Positions 33,484-41,557 of a stretch of 64,000 nt of DNA are shown one piece after another (position 1 is the first letter of the stretch; each line of letters opens with the position of its first letter). Position numbers and translations under genes: made by a program. The notes beneath the pieces are model-generated. The model saw nothing but the letters and a program-made list of their open reading frames with translations. It ran no database searches and was not told the DNA's origin. Source of the stretch: Streptomyces abikoensis (GTDB lineage Bacteria > Actinomycetota > Actinomycetes > Streptomycetales > Streptomycetaceae). The stretch lies in assembly GCF_014648775.1 (NCBI RefSeq), contig NZ_BMRT01000008.1, positions 1 to 64,000 of the forward strand, read 5' to 3'.

Positions 33484-35034
33484 ATGGCTCATCTGCGACT
33501 CAGACGACGCCGCGCCCTGCTGGCGGCCCCGCTCGGTCTGGCACTCACCGCCTCCCTCGGCTTCCTGCCGGGCGCGGCATCGGCCGCCCCCTCGGCCGGC
33601 GTTCCCGCGAAGGCCGCCGTCACCACGGACGGCCCGCTGCTCTCGTACGTCGTCAACATCAAGCCCGGCGCGCCCACGACGGGTCTGGTGAAGCGGTCGA
33701 TCGAACGAGCCGGGGGCACCATCGTCGTCTCGTACGACAGGATCGGCGTGATCGTCGCCCACTCGAAGAACCCGCACTTCGCGGAGACGCTGCGCCTGGT
33801 GCCGGGGGTGGCCTCGGCGGGCGCCACGCGCACCGCGCCGCTGCGGTCGGCCGCCACGACCGACTACGGCAAGCCGGAGAAGCTCGAGCTCACCAAGGAG
33901 GGCGCGCTGGCGGCGGCCCGCGACGCGGCGGCCGGCAAGGAGCCGCTGGAGGGCCTCCAATGGGACCTCGGCGCGATCGGCGCGGACAAGGCCGCGAAGA
34001 TCAACCCGGGCAGCCGGAAGGTGACCGTCGCGGTCATCGACACCGGCGTGGACGACACCCACCCCGACCTCGCCCCGAACTTCGCCGCCGACAAGTCGGC
34101 CAGCTGCGTCTCCGGCAAGGCCGACACCAGCCCCGGCGCGTGGCGCCCCCACAACCCGGCCAAGGACTACCACGGCACCCACGTCGCCGGCACGATCGCC
34201 GCGGCCCGCAACGGCGTGGGCGTCGCGGGCGTCGCTCCCGGCGCGAAGGTCTCCGCCATCAAGGTGAGCACCCCGGACGACAACGCCTTCTTCTACGCCG
34301 AGAGCGTCGTCTGCGCCTTCGTCTTCGCCGCCGACCACGGCGCCGGGGTGACCAACAACAGCTACTACGTGGACCCGTGGATGTTCAACTGCCCGGACCA
34401 CGCCGACCAGAAGGCGATAGCCGACGCGGTCGGCCGGGCCGCGCAGTACGCCCAGGACAAGGGCGTGGTCAACGTCGCCGCGGCGGGCAACTCCAACTTC
34501 GACCTGGCGTCCAAGGAGATAGCCGACGCCTCCAGCCCGAACGACTCCAAGCCGCTGCCCCGGAAGATAGACCCCAAGGTCTGCCTCGACGTCCCCTCGC
34601 AGCTGCCGGGTGTCATCACCGTCTCCGCGACCGGTGTGCGCGGGGCGAAGTCGTTCTACTCCAGCTACGGGCTGAACTCCGTCGACGTCGCCGCCCCCGG
34701 CGGTGACATCCTCCAGGTTCCCGAGCTGCCGGCCAAGGACGGCCGCATCCTCTCCACGATGCCGGGCGGCGACTGGGCGTACCTCCAGGGCACCTCGATG
34801 GCCAGCCCCCACGTGGCCGGTGTGGCGGCGCTGCTGAAGAGCGCCCACCCCAAGTCCAGCCCGCAGGAGATCCAGTGGCTGATGAAGGCCCAGGCGAACA
34901 ACCCGGGCTGCCCCACGGCCGCGTACGACCCTGACGGCACCGGCAAGTGGAAGGCCACCTGCGCCGGTACCAAGCACGTGAACGGCTTCTACGGCTTCGG
35001 CATCGTCGACGCCCTGGCGGCGGTCCGGAGCTGA
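33484..35034 (+). CDS. Secreted subtilisin-like serine protease (S8 family)
   Basis: This 516-residue protein has a signal peptide (RRRALLAAPLGLALTASLGF...GAASA), a propeptide-like N-terminal region (LSYVVNIKPGAPTTGLVKRS to about residue 150) and a subtilase domain. Catalytic residues are D186 (VAVIDTGVDDTHPD), H230 (YHGTHVAGTIA) and S438 (GTSMASPHVAG), with an oxyanion Asn near N292. Several Cys suggest disulfides. It should be secreted and self-processed; the extended YSSYGLNSVDVAAPGGD loop is typical of actinobacterial S8 enzymes. A GC-rich stem-loop follows. Confidence 0.95.
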   Translation: MAHLRLRRRRALLAAPLGLALTASLGFLPGAASAAPSAGVPAKAAVTTDGPLLSYVVNIKPGAPTTGLVKRSIERAGGTIVVSYDRIGVIVAHSKNPHFAETLRLVPGVASAGATRTAPLRSAATTDYGKPEKLELTKEGALAAARDAAAGKEPLEGLQWDLGAIGADKAAKINPGSRKVTVAVIDTGVDDTHPDLAPNFAADKSASCVSGKADTSPGAWRPHNPAKDYHGTHVAGTIAAARNGVGVAGVAPGAKVSAIKVSTPDDNAFFYAESVVCAFVFAADHGAGVTNNSYYVDPWMFNCPDHADQKAIADAVGRAAQYAQDKGVVNVAAAGNSNFDLASKEIADASSPNDSKPLPRKIDPKVCLDVPSQLPGVITVSATGVRGAKSFYSSYGLNSVDVAAPGGDILQVPELPAKDGRILSTMPGGDWAYLQGTSMASPHVAGVAALLKSAHPKSSPQEIQWLMKAQANNPGCPTAAYDPDGTGKWKATCAGTKHVNGFYGFGIVDALAAVRS

Positions 35035-35741
35035 TCCGACCCGCGCCGGGTGGAGGGGCCGGCCGGCGACCGGCCGGCCTCTTCTTCCGTACGCACGCGG
35101 TGTCCGCCGTGGCACAGCAGCACTCCCTGGGCCAGCAGCCACTGCGCGGCGATATACGTGAGCATGACCCAGAACTGGGGTGCGGGCGCCTGCGGCCACT
35201 TTGCCAGCCCGCTCGCGAGGAGCGTGTCCGACAGCAGGAACAGCGCCCCGCCCGCCCCTGACAGGAGCCGGGCGCGGGTGGCGCCGAGCGCCATCGCCGT
35301 CAGCAGCAGGCTGTAGCACGCGACCGGGACCCGCAGCTCCCCGTCCAGACCGGGCCACAGCAGGACGACCACGGTGAGCCACGCGGCGGCGTAGAGGGCC
35401 GCCAGCCGGTACGTCCGGGCGCCGCCGGGGCGGCCGTGCCGGGCGAAGAGCAGCAAGTAGCAGACGTGCCCGGCGGCGAAGGACCCCATGCCCAGCAGGA
35501 AGACGGTGTCCCCGCCCACCTGGAGCAGGGTGTCGCCCCCGCAGCCGAGGAGCAGCGCGCCCACGAGCAGGGGCGGCCCGCCGCGCAGCAGCGCGTGGGC
35601 GGCCAGCAGCGGCATCAGCGCGGGCTTGGTGACGTGGGCGAGGAGCGTGGCGCCCGCGAGCAGGGCGCTCAGGTGGACCACCGCGGTGGCGCCGAAGGCC
35701 GCCAGCGCCGCCGCGGCGGCGCGCTCCCGGTTCCCGCTCAC
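34989..35741 (-). CDS. YhhN/TMEM86-family (lysoplasmalogenase-like) membrane protein
   Basis: This 250-residue protein has about eight membrane helices (from ALAAFGATAVVHLSALLAGA to YIAAQWLLAQGVLL) and matches YhhN/TMEM86, whose animal members hydrolyse the vinyl-ether bond of lysoplasmalogens. Conserved residues include LLGCGGDTLLQ, FLLGMGSFAAGHVCYLL and LFLLSDTLLA with its Asp. Its GTG start overlaps the stop of the upstream hydroxylase gene (GTGA). The C-terminal 35 residues run over the protease terminator and 46 bases into the convergent protease gene. Confidence 0.88.
   Translation of the reverse strand: MSGNRERAAAAALAAFGATAVVHLSALLAGATLLAHVTKPALMPLLAAHALLRGGPPLLVGALLLGCGGDTLLQVGGDTVFLLGMGSFAAGHVCYLLLFARHGRPGGARTYRLAALYAAAWLTVVVLLWPGLDGELRVPVACYSLLLTAMALGATRARLLSGAGGALFLLSDTLLASGLAKWPQAPAPQFWVMLTYIAAQWLLAQGVLLCHGGHRVRTEEEAGRSPAGPSTRRGSDQLRTAARASTMPKP
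35055..35081 (+). terminator. Terminator of the protease gene, inside the opposing coding sequence
   Basis: A 10-bp GGCCGGCCGG stem with a three-base loop (35057-35066 with 35070-35079) is followed by a CT-rich stretch. It lies in the C-terminal codons of the opposing YhhN-type gene. Confidence 0.75.
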
Positions 35742-36619
35742 GCGACCCGCTCGGGGACCGCCGCCGGTGTCGTCCGCTCCTCGGCCGGCCGGCCCGGCTG
35801 CCAGCCGGGGCCCCGGAAGACGCGCCCGAACCGCTCCCGCCAGCTCCGCGCCGCCTTCACGTCGCGCCCGATGGCCACGTACTCGTGGGTGGCCACGCGC
35901 AGCGGGTTGTACGTGTGGATGTTCTTGGTCAGGCCGTAGACCGGACGCTCGCCCTCCGGCACGAAGGACCCGAACATCCGGTCCCAGACGATGAGGATGC
36001 CGCCGAAGTTGCGGTCCAGGTAGCCGCCTTGCGAGGCGTGGTGGACCCGGTGGTGCGAGGGCGTGTTCAGCACGTACTCGAACGGCCGGGGCAGCCTGCC
36101 GACCCGCTCGGTGTGCACCCAGAACTGGTAGACGAGGTTGGCCGACGAGCAGAACGCCACCGCCGCCGGGTGCACCCCGGCGAGCACCATCGGCACGTAG
36201 AACGGCCACACCGTCAGCGTCGTCCACGGCTGGCGCAGCGCGGTGGTGAGGTTGAACTTGCGGCTGGAGTGGTGCACCACGTGGCACGCCCACAGGATCC
36301 GTACGACGTGGTGGCCCCGGTGGGACCAGTAGTAGAAGAAGTCCTGCGCGAGCAGCATCAGTGGCAGCGTCCACCACAGCACGGGCACGCGCAGGGGGGT
36401 GAGTTCGTAGAGGGCCGTGTAGATCGCGACGATCGGGATCTTCCACAGCGCGTCGAAGAGGAGGCTGCCCAGTCCCATGCCGATACTGGTCGCCGCGTCC
36501 TTGGCCTCGTAGCCCTCGGAGCGGTCGTCGGGATGCAGCCGGTAGCTCACCAACTCCAGTGCGGTGAGCAGGACGAAGGCGGGTATGGACCACAGGACCA
36601 CGTCGGGTAGGTGCGGCAT
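35738..36619 (-). CDS. Fatty-acid hydroxylase/AGMO-like membrane di-iron enzyme
   Basis: This 293-residue protein belongs to the sterol desaturase/fatty acid hydroxylase superfamily. It has four or more membrane helices and the His boxes that bind two irons: DFFYYWSHRGHH, HVVHHSSRKFN and TPSHHRVHH. The layout, with YWSHR and LNTPSHHRVHH, resembles the alkylglycerol monooxygenase (TMEM195) branch, which cleaves ether lipids. The adjacent overlapping YhhN gene supports an ether-lipid role, but the substrate is inferred. Confidence 0.88.
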   Translation of the reverse strand: MPHLPDVVLWSIPAFVLLTALELVSYRLHPDDRSEGYEAKDAATSIGMGLGSLLFDALWKIPIVAIYTALYELTPLRVPVLWWTLPLMLLAQDFFYYWSHRGHHVVRILWACHVVHHSSRKFNLTTALRQPWTTLTVWPFYVPMVLAGVHPAAVAFCSSANLVYQFWVHTERVGRLPRPFEYVLNTPSHHRVHHASQGGYLDRNFGGILIVWDRMFGSFVPEGERPVYGLTKNIHTYNPLRVATHEYVAIGRDVKAARSWRERFGRVFRGPGWQPGRPAEERTTPAAVPERVA

Positions 36620-36848
36620 GGCCGCACCATAAGCGCGCCGGAGGGCGTGCCGCTAGGGGTTGTTACCCTCGGGTACCGCAGTTGGGGAAAGGGTCGGAAA
36701 AGGGTTGGCCGCGTTGATCGGCCCCTGCCTAGAATCGTGGCGCGGGGGCGGCTCCGCGGTGTGCTTCCTTCTCACTCGTTCTGATAAACGGATTCCGAGC
36801 GCGCCCACTCTCCGCCCCCGCTCGCGCTTTTCCAGGGGGAACCTCTTC

Positions 36849-39578
36849 GTGTCCACACTCCACGCCGTGCTGCTCCGCCGTGCCCGGACCGTCTACGTCG
36901 ACCACGAGCCGTCGCCGCCCGCCGCGGTGAGCGACCCCGCCGTCGCGGCCGGGCTGACCGCGCTGGAGGGCGAGTTGCTGGACCGCGGGCACGCGCTGAC
37001 CGAGCCGCTGCGCACGGCGCTGGCGGGGGCCGGGGCGCGGGCCCTCGCCGACACCGGGCGGAGCCTGCTGCACGCGATCGACGCGCAGCTCGGCGCCGAC
37101 CGCACCCACATGCCGCTCTTCCGCGGCTTCCCGGCGTCGGTGCCGAAGGACACGGACGCCCTCTTCGTCGACCGCGTCTTCAGCCTGCTGCTCCAGCGGC
37201 CGGAGCAGCCGTGCGTGCTGTGCGGGACGGTCGGGGCCGTGCTGCCCGTCTCGCCGTGCGCGCACCTGGTGTGCCGCTCCTGCTGGGACGGCGCGGACTA
37301 CACGGGCTGCCCGCTGTGCCACCGGCGCGTGGACCGTACGGATCCCTTTCTGCGGCTCGCCGAGTCCGCCGGGACCGGCGGCGGGCGGTCGTTCCCCGAG
37401 GGGCCGCTGCGGCTGCTCGTGCTGGGCACCTCGCGGACGGCGGACGCGGCCGCCGAGCTGGCCGGGCTGCTGGCCCGCGCCACGCCGCTCTCCCCGCAGG
37501 AGCGCGACGACGTCAAGGTCCTCCTGGCGCACGCCGAGCCGGGCGGCCTGGGCTGGCTGCCCGACGGCGTTCCCGTGCGCGAGACCAGGGCGCTGGTGTT
37601 CGGCACGCTGCTGCGCGACGGCGGCCCCGCGACGGTGACGGCCGTCCGGGAACGGCTTCCGGAGCTGCTGACGACCGCCACGGACGTGCTGCGCCTGCTG
37701 TGGGTGTGGTCCGGCGGCGAGGCGGACCTGCTGTCGGCCCCCCGGCTGCGCGGGGTGCCGCGCGGGCTGCGGCGCGAACTGCTCGCCGTCCTCGACGGGT
37801 TGGCGACGCCCTCGCTCGTCGAGGACCTGCTCCGGCACCCGCGGGCGTGGAGGCGCGCGGCGGAGCTCCTCCATCCGTTCGAGGGCCACGCGCGGCACCC
37901 GCGAGCGGCCCTGGCCTTCGCGGCGCTGCGGGGTACGGACGTGTCGGGCGCGGGGGCGCTGGGCGAGGCGCTGCTGCGGACGGCGGCGGAGCACCCGGAG
38001 GCGGTGGCCGTCCGGGGTGTCCGGATCGTCGCGCGCACCTGGGCCGGACGGGTCGAGGAGGCGCTGCGTCGCGGGGACCCCGCCGGAGCCGTGGCGCTGC
38101 TGGCGCGGCGGCCCGGCGAGCTGGTGCGGCGGCTGGATCAGTTGCTGCGTCTGTACGGGGGCGAGGAGCTCGCGCCCGAGCTGGGCGCGGCGCTGGAGCG
38201 CGGGCTGCCTTCGGTGGGTCCCGGTCCGCTGCTCGGGGCGCTGGGCGCGCTGCGGGGGCGGCATCTGCCGTCGTCGCGGCGGGTGTTCTTCCCCCGGGGC
38301 CGGGTGGGCCGCGCCCAGGGCGTGGACGACGTGCGGCCGCCGCTGCCCGCGCCGCTGGTGGCCCGGGTCGCCGGGCTGCTGGAGGCCGAGGTGGTGCGGC
38401 GCCTCGGTGCCGCGTCCCGCTACGAGCTCGCCGTGCTGGACCCGGGGCTGGCGGCCCTGGCGGCGCCGTTCGCCGAGCGGTCCTCGGCGGCGTCGCTCGT
38501 CGCGGTGCCGCGCGGCAGCGAGCTGCGGGTGCCCGGGGGCGGGGTGCTGCGGCTGTTCCTCCACTGGAGGGAGCCCGAGGGCACCCGGGTGGACCTCGAC
38601 CTGGCGGTGGCGTTCTTCGACGAGCGGTGGCGGGCGGTCGGGCTGTGCGACTACACACGGCTGCGGTACCGGGGCGACGCCGCCGTGCACTCCGGCGACC
38701 TGACCTCGGCGCCACCGCCGGACGGCGCGACCGAGTACGTCGACCTGGACCTGCCGGCGCTCGCCGAGGCCGGGGCGCGCTATGCCGTGCCGGTGGTCTT
38801 CAGCTACAACGACGTGCCCTTCGACGAGCTGCCGGACGCCTTCGCGGGGTTCATGACCGTCTCCGGCGCGGGGGCGCTGGACGCGGCGTACGACCCCCGG
38901 GCGGTGCGGCAGCGCTTCGACCTGGCCGGGGAGTCGCGGATCTGCGCGCCGATGATCGTGGACCTGGCGGACGGACGCGCGCTGTGGACCGATGTCCACC
39001 TTCCGGGTGACAGCGGCGTCCACGACCTGGGCCGCCACGGAAACGCGACGGGCGCTCTCGCGCGGGACCTGTGGACCCACTTCACGGGCGGGGCCCGGGT
39101 GACGTTGTGGGACGTCGCCTGCTGGCACGCGGCGGCACGATGCGACGAGACACTCGTCGTCCGCCACATCGTCCGCCCCACGGCCGGGCCCGCCTCCGGC
39201 GCGGACCGCCCGGGCGTGGACGGCTCGTGTGGCGGCAGCGCGGGCGCGCCCGCCCCGGGTCCGTCCGGGCCCGCCGCCGACGGTGGCGGCGGTGGCGTCC
39301 GTGCCGAGATGTGGCGCTACCGCCGCCGGGACGGCGAGGGCGTCGCCGCCTTCGCCGCGCGGCTGCGCGCGCTGGGGGCGCCGGAGTCGCGGGAGCCGGC
39401 CGGCGGGGCGGACGCGGACGCGGACGGCCGGCGCGTCTTCCTCGCGTTCGTCGAGGGGGACGGGATGTCCCCGGTCGGCGCGACCGGCACGGTCTACCGG
39501 CTCTTCCCCGGTGCCGTCGACGCGTGCGCGGGGACGGAGCGGGTGACGGCCGCCGGGCTGCTGGCGGAGCTGGCCTGA
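36849..39578 (+). CDS. MXAN_6230/SCO0854-type RING-finger protein with a TerD-like region
   Basis: This 909-residue protein has a RING-HC finger with all eight ligands in order: C122, C125, C137, H139, C142, C145, C154, C157 (CVLCG...SPCAHLVCRSC...GCPLC). A helical middle follows (about 200-520), then a beta-rich section (RVDLDLAVAFFDERW, HSGDL, EYVDLDLPAL, AVPVVFSYND) that resembles TerD-type calcium-binding stress domains. I recall this as the MXAN_6230/SCO0854 family. RING fingers are rare in bacteria and usually mean ubiquitin-like ligation in eukaryotes; no ubiquitin-like or E2 gene is visible here. Start is GTG with GGGGGA nine bases upstream; a TAGAAT -10 lies at 36730. Confidence 0.88.
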   Translation: MSTLHAVLLRRARTVYVDHEPSPPAAVSDPAVAAGLTALEGELLDRGHALTEPLRTALAGAGARALADTGRSLLHAIDAQLGADRTHMPLFRGFPASVPKDTDALFVDRVFSLLLQRPEQPCVLCGTVGAVLPVSPCAHLVCRSCWDGADYTGCPLCHRRVDRTDPFLRLAESAGTGGGRSFPEGPLRLLVLGTSRTADAAAELAGLLARATPLSPQERDDVKVLLAHAEPGGLGWLPDGVPVRETRALVFGTLLRDGGPATVTAVRERLPELLTTATDVLRLLWVWSGGEADLLSAPRLRGVPRGLRRELLAVLDGLATPSLVEDLLRHPRAWRRAAELLHPFEGHARHPRAALAFAALRGTDVSGAGALGEALLRTAAEHPEAVAVRGVRIVARTWAGRVEEALRRGDPAGAVALLARRPGELVRRLDQLLRLYGGEELAPELGAALERGLPSVGPGPLLGALGALRGRHLPSSRRVFFPRGRVGRAQGVDDVRPPLPAPLVARVAGLLEAEVVRRLGAASRYELAVLDPGLAALAAPFAERSSAASLVAVPRGSELRVPGGGVLRLFLHWREPEGTRVDLDLAVAFFDERWRAVGLCDYTRLRYRGDAAVHSGDLTSAPPPDGATEYVDLDLPALAEAGARYAVPVVFSYNDVPFDELPDAFAGFMTVSGAGALDAAYDPRAVRQRFDLAGESRICAPMIVDLADGRALWTDVHLPGDSGVHDLGRHGNATGALARDLWTHFTGGARVTLWDVACWHAAARCDETLVVRHIVRPTAGPASGADRPGVDGSCGGSAGAPAPGPSGPAADGGGGGVRAEMWRYRRRDGEGVAAFAARLRALGAPESREPAGGADADADGRRVFLAFVEGDGMSPVGATGTVYRLFPGAVDACAGTERVTAAGLLAELA

Positions 39579-39639
39579 TCCCGGCGCCGGGACCGGCCGG
39601 ATCCCGCGTTGTCAGCGGTGGCCCGTAAGCTCTTGGACC

Positions 39640-40644
39640 ATGCTCGAAGACCGCACCGCCGCCGCATCGCCCACCCCGTGGCCTGCCGCGTATCCCGACG
39701 GGTACGCGGTCGTCGACGTGGAGACCACCGGGCTCGCCCGGGACGACCGGATAGTGTCGGCCGCGGTCTACCAGCTGGACGCCCGAGGGCAGGTGGAGGA
39801 CCAGTGGTACACGCTGGTCAACCCGCTGCGCGACCCCGGTCCGGTGTGGATCCACGGGCTGACGTCCGAAGTGCTCGCGGACGCGCCGCTGTTCCAGGAC
39901 ATCGCGGGCGAGTTCGCGAAGCGGCTCGACGGCCGGGTCCTCGTCGCGCACAACGCGGCCTTCGACTGGTCGATGATCGCCCGCGAGTACGCCCGGGCGG
40001 GCACCACCGCCCCGGTGCGGCAGCGGCTGTGCACCATCGCGCTGTCGAAGGAGCTGAAGCTCCCCCTGCCGAACCACAAGCTGGAGTCGCTCGCCGCCCA
40101 CTACGGCGTCGTACAGCAGCGCGCCCACCACGCGCTGGACGACGCCCGGGTGCTGGCCGAGGCGTTCCGGCCGAGCCTCCACCTGGCGGCGGGGGCGGGG
40201 CTGCGGCTGCCGCTGCTGGCCTGCCAGCCGCTGACCGAGTGGTCCGACGGCCCGACGGCCGCGCCCGCGTACTCGGCGAGGGTCGGTTATCAGCCGTCCT
40301 ACCGGAACGGCGCCGGCACCTGGCGGGCGAGCCGGAAGCGCCCGGCGTGCCCCTATCCCAACCCCGGCCGGTACGCGCCGGGCGGGCAGCTCAAGCAGGG
40401 GATGCGGGTGGCGTTCTCCGGGGACACCTCCATCGACCGGGAGCTGCTGGAGGACCGGGCCGTCGAGGCGGGTCTCCATGTGGCCACGAGCATCTCGCGG
40501 CTCACGAGCGTGCTGGTGACCAACGACCCGGGCTCCCCCACCTCCAAGGTCGTCAAGGCCCGCTCGTTCGGCACGCCCGTGATCGACGAGGCCGCGTTCG
40601 TCCAGCTCCTGTCGCACGTCACCCCGGCGGAGGGCGGCGCCTGA
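39640..40644 (+). CDS. DEDDh 3'-5' exonuclease with a C-terminal BRCT domain
   Basis: This 334-residue protein resembles the proofreading epsilon subunit of DNA polymerase III. The exonuclease (residues 20-180) has D26/E28 (VVDVETTG), VAHNAAFDW, and H163/D168 (AHHALDDAR). After a linker comes a BRCT domain (about 255-325; GMRVAFSGDTSIDRELLEDR, TSVLVTNDP, KARSFGTPVIDEAAFVQLL). Exonuclease-BRCT fusions are common in actinobacteria and probably act in DNA repair. A TAAGCT -10 lies about ten bases before the ATG, so the message is likely leaderless. Confidence 0.94.
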   Translation: MLEDRTAAASPTPWPAAYPDGYAVVDVETTGLARDDRIVSAAVYQLDARGQVEDQWYTLVNPLRDPGPVWIHGLTSEVLADAPLFQDIAGEFAKRLDGRVLVAHNAAFDWSMIAREYARAGTTAPVRQRLCTIALSKELKLPLPNHKLESLAAHYGVVQQRAHHALDDARVLAEAFRPSLHLAAGAGLRLPLLACQPLTEWSDGPTAAPAYSARVGYQPSYRNGAGTWRASRKRPACPYPNPGRYAPGGQLKQGMRVAFSGDTSIDRELLEDRAVEAGLHVATSISRLTSVLVTNDPGSPTSKVVKARSFGTPVIDEAAFVQLLSHVTPAEGGA

Positions 40645-40702
40645 GCCGGGGGCCGGGCCCCCGTCGCAAGGGGGGCGAACCCCACCAGGTACCGTCAAAC
40701 GC

Positions 40703-41527
40703 GTGTACCGCTTCCTGCTGACCCGGCAGTGGGTGATCCTCACGCTCGTGGGGCTCGCCCTCATTCCGGCGATGATCAAACTGGGCTTCTGGCAGCTCCA
40801 CCGCCATGAGCAGCGGGTCGCGCGCAACGACCTGGTCGCCCACAGCCTGGCGTACGCCCCCGTGCCCGTCGGCACGCTGAGCGCCCCCGGCCGCGAGGTA
40901 CCGCAGGAGAACGTCTGGCGCAGGGTCACCGCGACCGGCACCTACGACACCAAGGGCGAGGTCGTCGTCCGTTACCGCACGGACGAGTCGGGCAAGTCCG
41001 GCTTCATGGTGATCACGCCGCTGGTGCTGGACAACGGCACGGCACTTCTCGTCAACCGTGGCTGGATCCCCGCCGACGGCGGCCAGCTGACGTTCCCGGC
41101 CGTCCCCGCCGCGCCCTCCGGCAAGGTCACCGTCATGGGCCGGCTGCGCGCCGACGAGACACCGGGCAGCGGCATCAAGGACACCAAGGGCCTGCCGCCC
41201 CGCATGATCATGCTCATCAACAGCGAGCGCCAGGCCAAGGAGCTGCACCGCCCGGTCATCGGCGGCTATGTCGAGCTCGTCTCCCCCGCCGGAGACAGCG
41301 GACAGCCCCAGCCCGTGCCCGCCCCGGACCACAGCAGCATCGGCAACCACATGGCGTATGCCGTCCAGTGGTGGCTGTTCAGCGCGTGCGTGCCCGTCGG
41401 CTGGTTCATCCTGGTCCGGCGCGAGCGCCGCGACCGCGCCGCCGACGCCGCCGCGGCGGCCGCCGCGGCCACCGAAGCCCCCGCCGAGGGCGGCGAGGTC
41501 GCCCGGACAGCCGCGTCTGCGGAGTAG
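40703..41527 (+). CDS. SURF1-family cytochrome oxidase assembly protein
   Basis: This 274-residue membrane protein has the SURF1 layout: an N-terminal helix (RQWVILTLVGLALIPAMIKL) with GFWQLHRHEQR, a periplasmic middle (VVVRYRTDESGKSGFMVITP, LLVNRGWIP) and a C-terminal helix (NHMAYAVQWWLFSACVPVGW) with the typical HMAYAVQWW. SURF1 helps insert haem a into cytochrome aa3 oxidase. An Ala-rich cytosolic tail follows. Start is GTG at 40703; a TACCGT hexamer ten bases earlier suggests a leaderless message. Confidence 0.94.
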   Translation: MYRFLLTRQWVILTLVGLALIPAMIKLGFWQLHRHEQRVARNDLVAHSLAYAPVPVGTLSAPGREVPQENVWRRVTATGTYDTKGEVVVRYRTDESGKSGFMVITPLVLDNGTALLVNRGWIPADGGQLTFPAVPAAPSGKVTVMGRLRADETPGSGIKDTKGLPPRMIMLINSERQAKELHRPVIGGYVELVSPAGDSGQPQPVPAPDHSSIGNHMAYAVQWWLFSACVPVGWFILVRRERRDRAADAAAAAAAATEAPAEGGEVARTAASAE

Positions 41528-41557
41528 CCCGCGCGGGGCCGGGGAAGGACGCCCCGC

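Noticed and set aside
34989..36593. A single long 534-codon minus-strand frame covering most of the hydroxylase region
   Set aside because: Only its last 250 codons look like protein (YhhN); the earlier part is an Arg/Pro-rich shadow of the hydroxylase gene in another frame.
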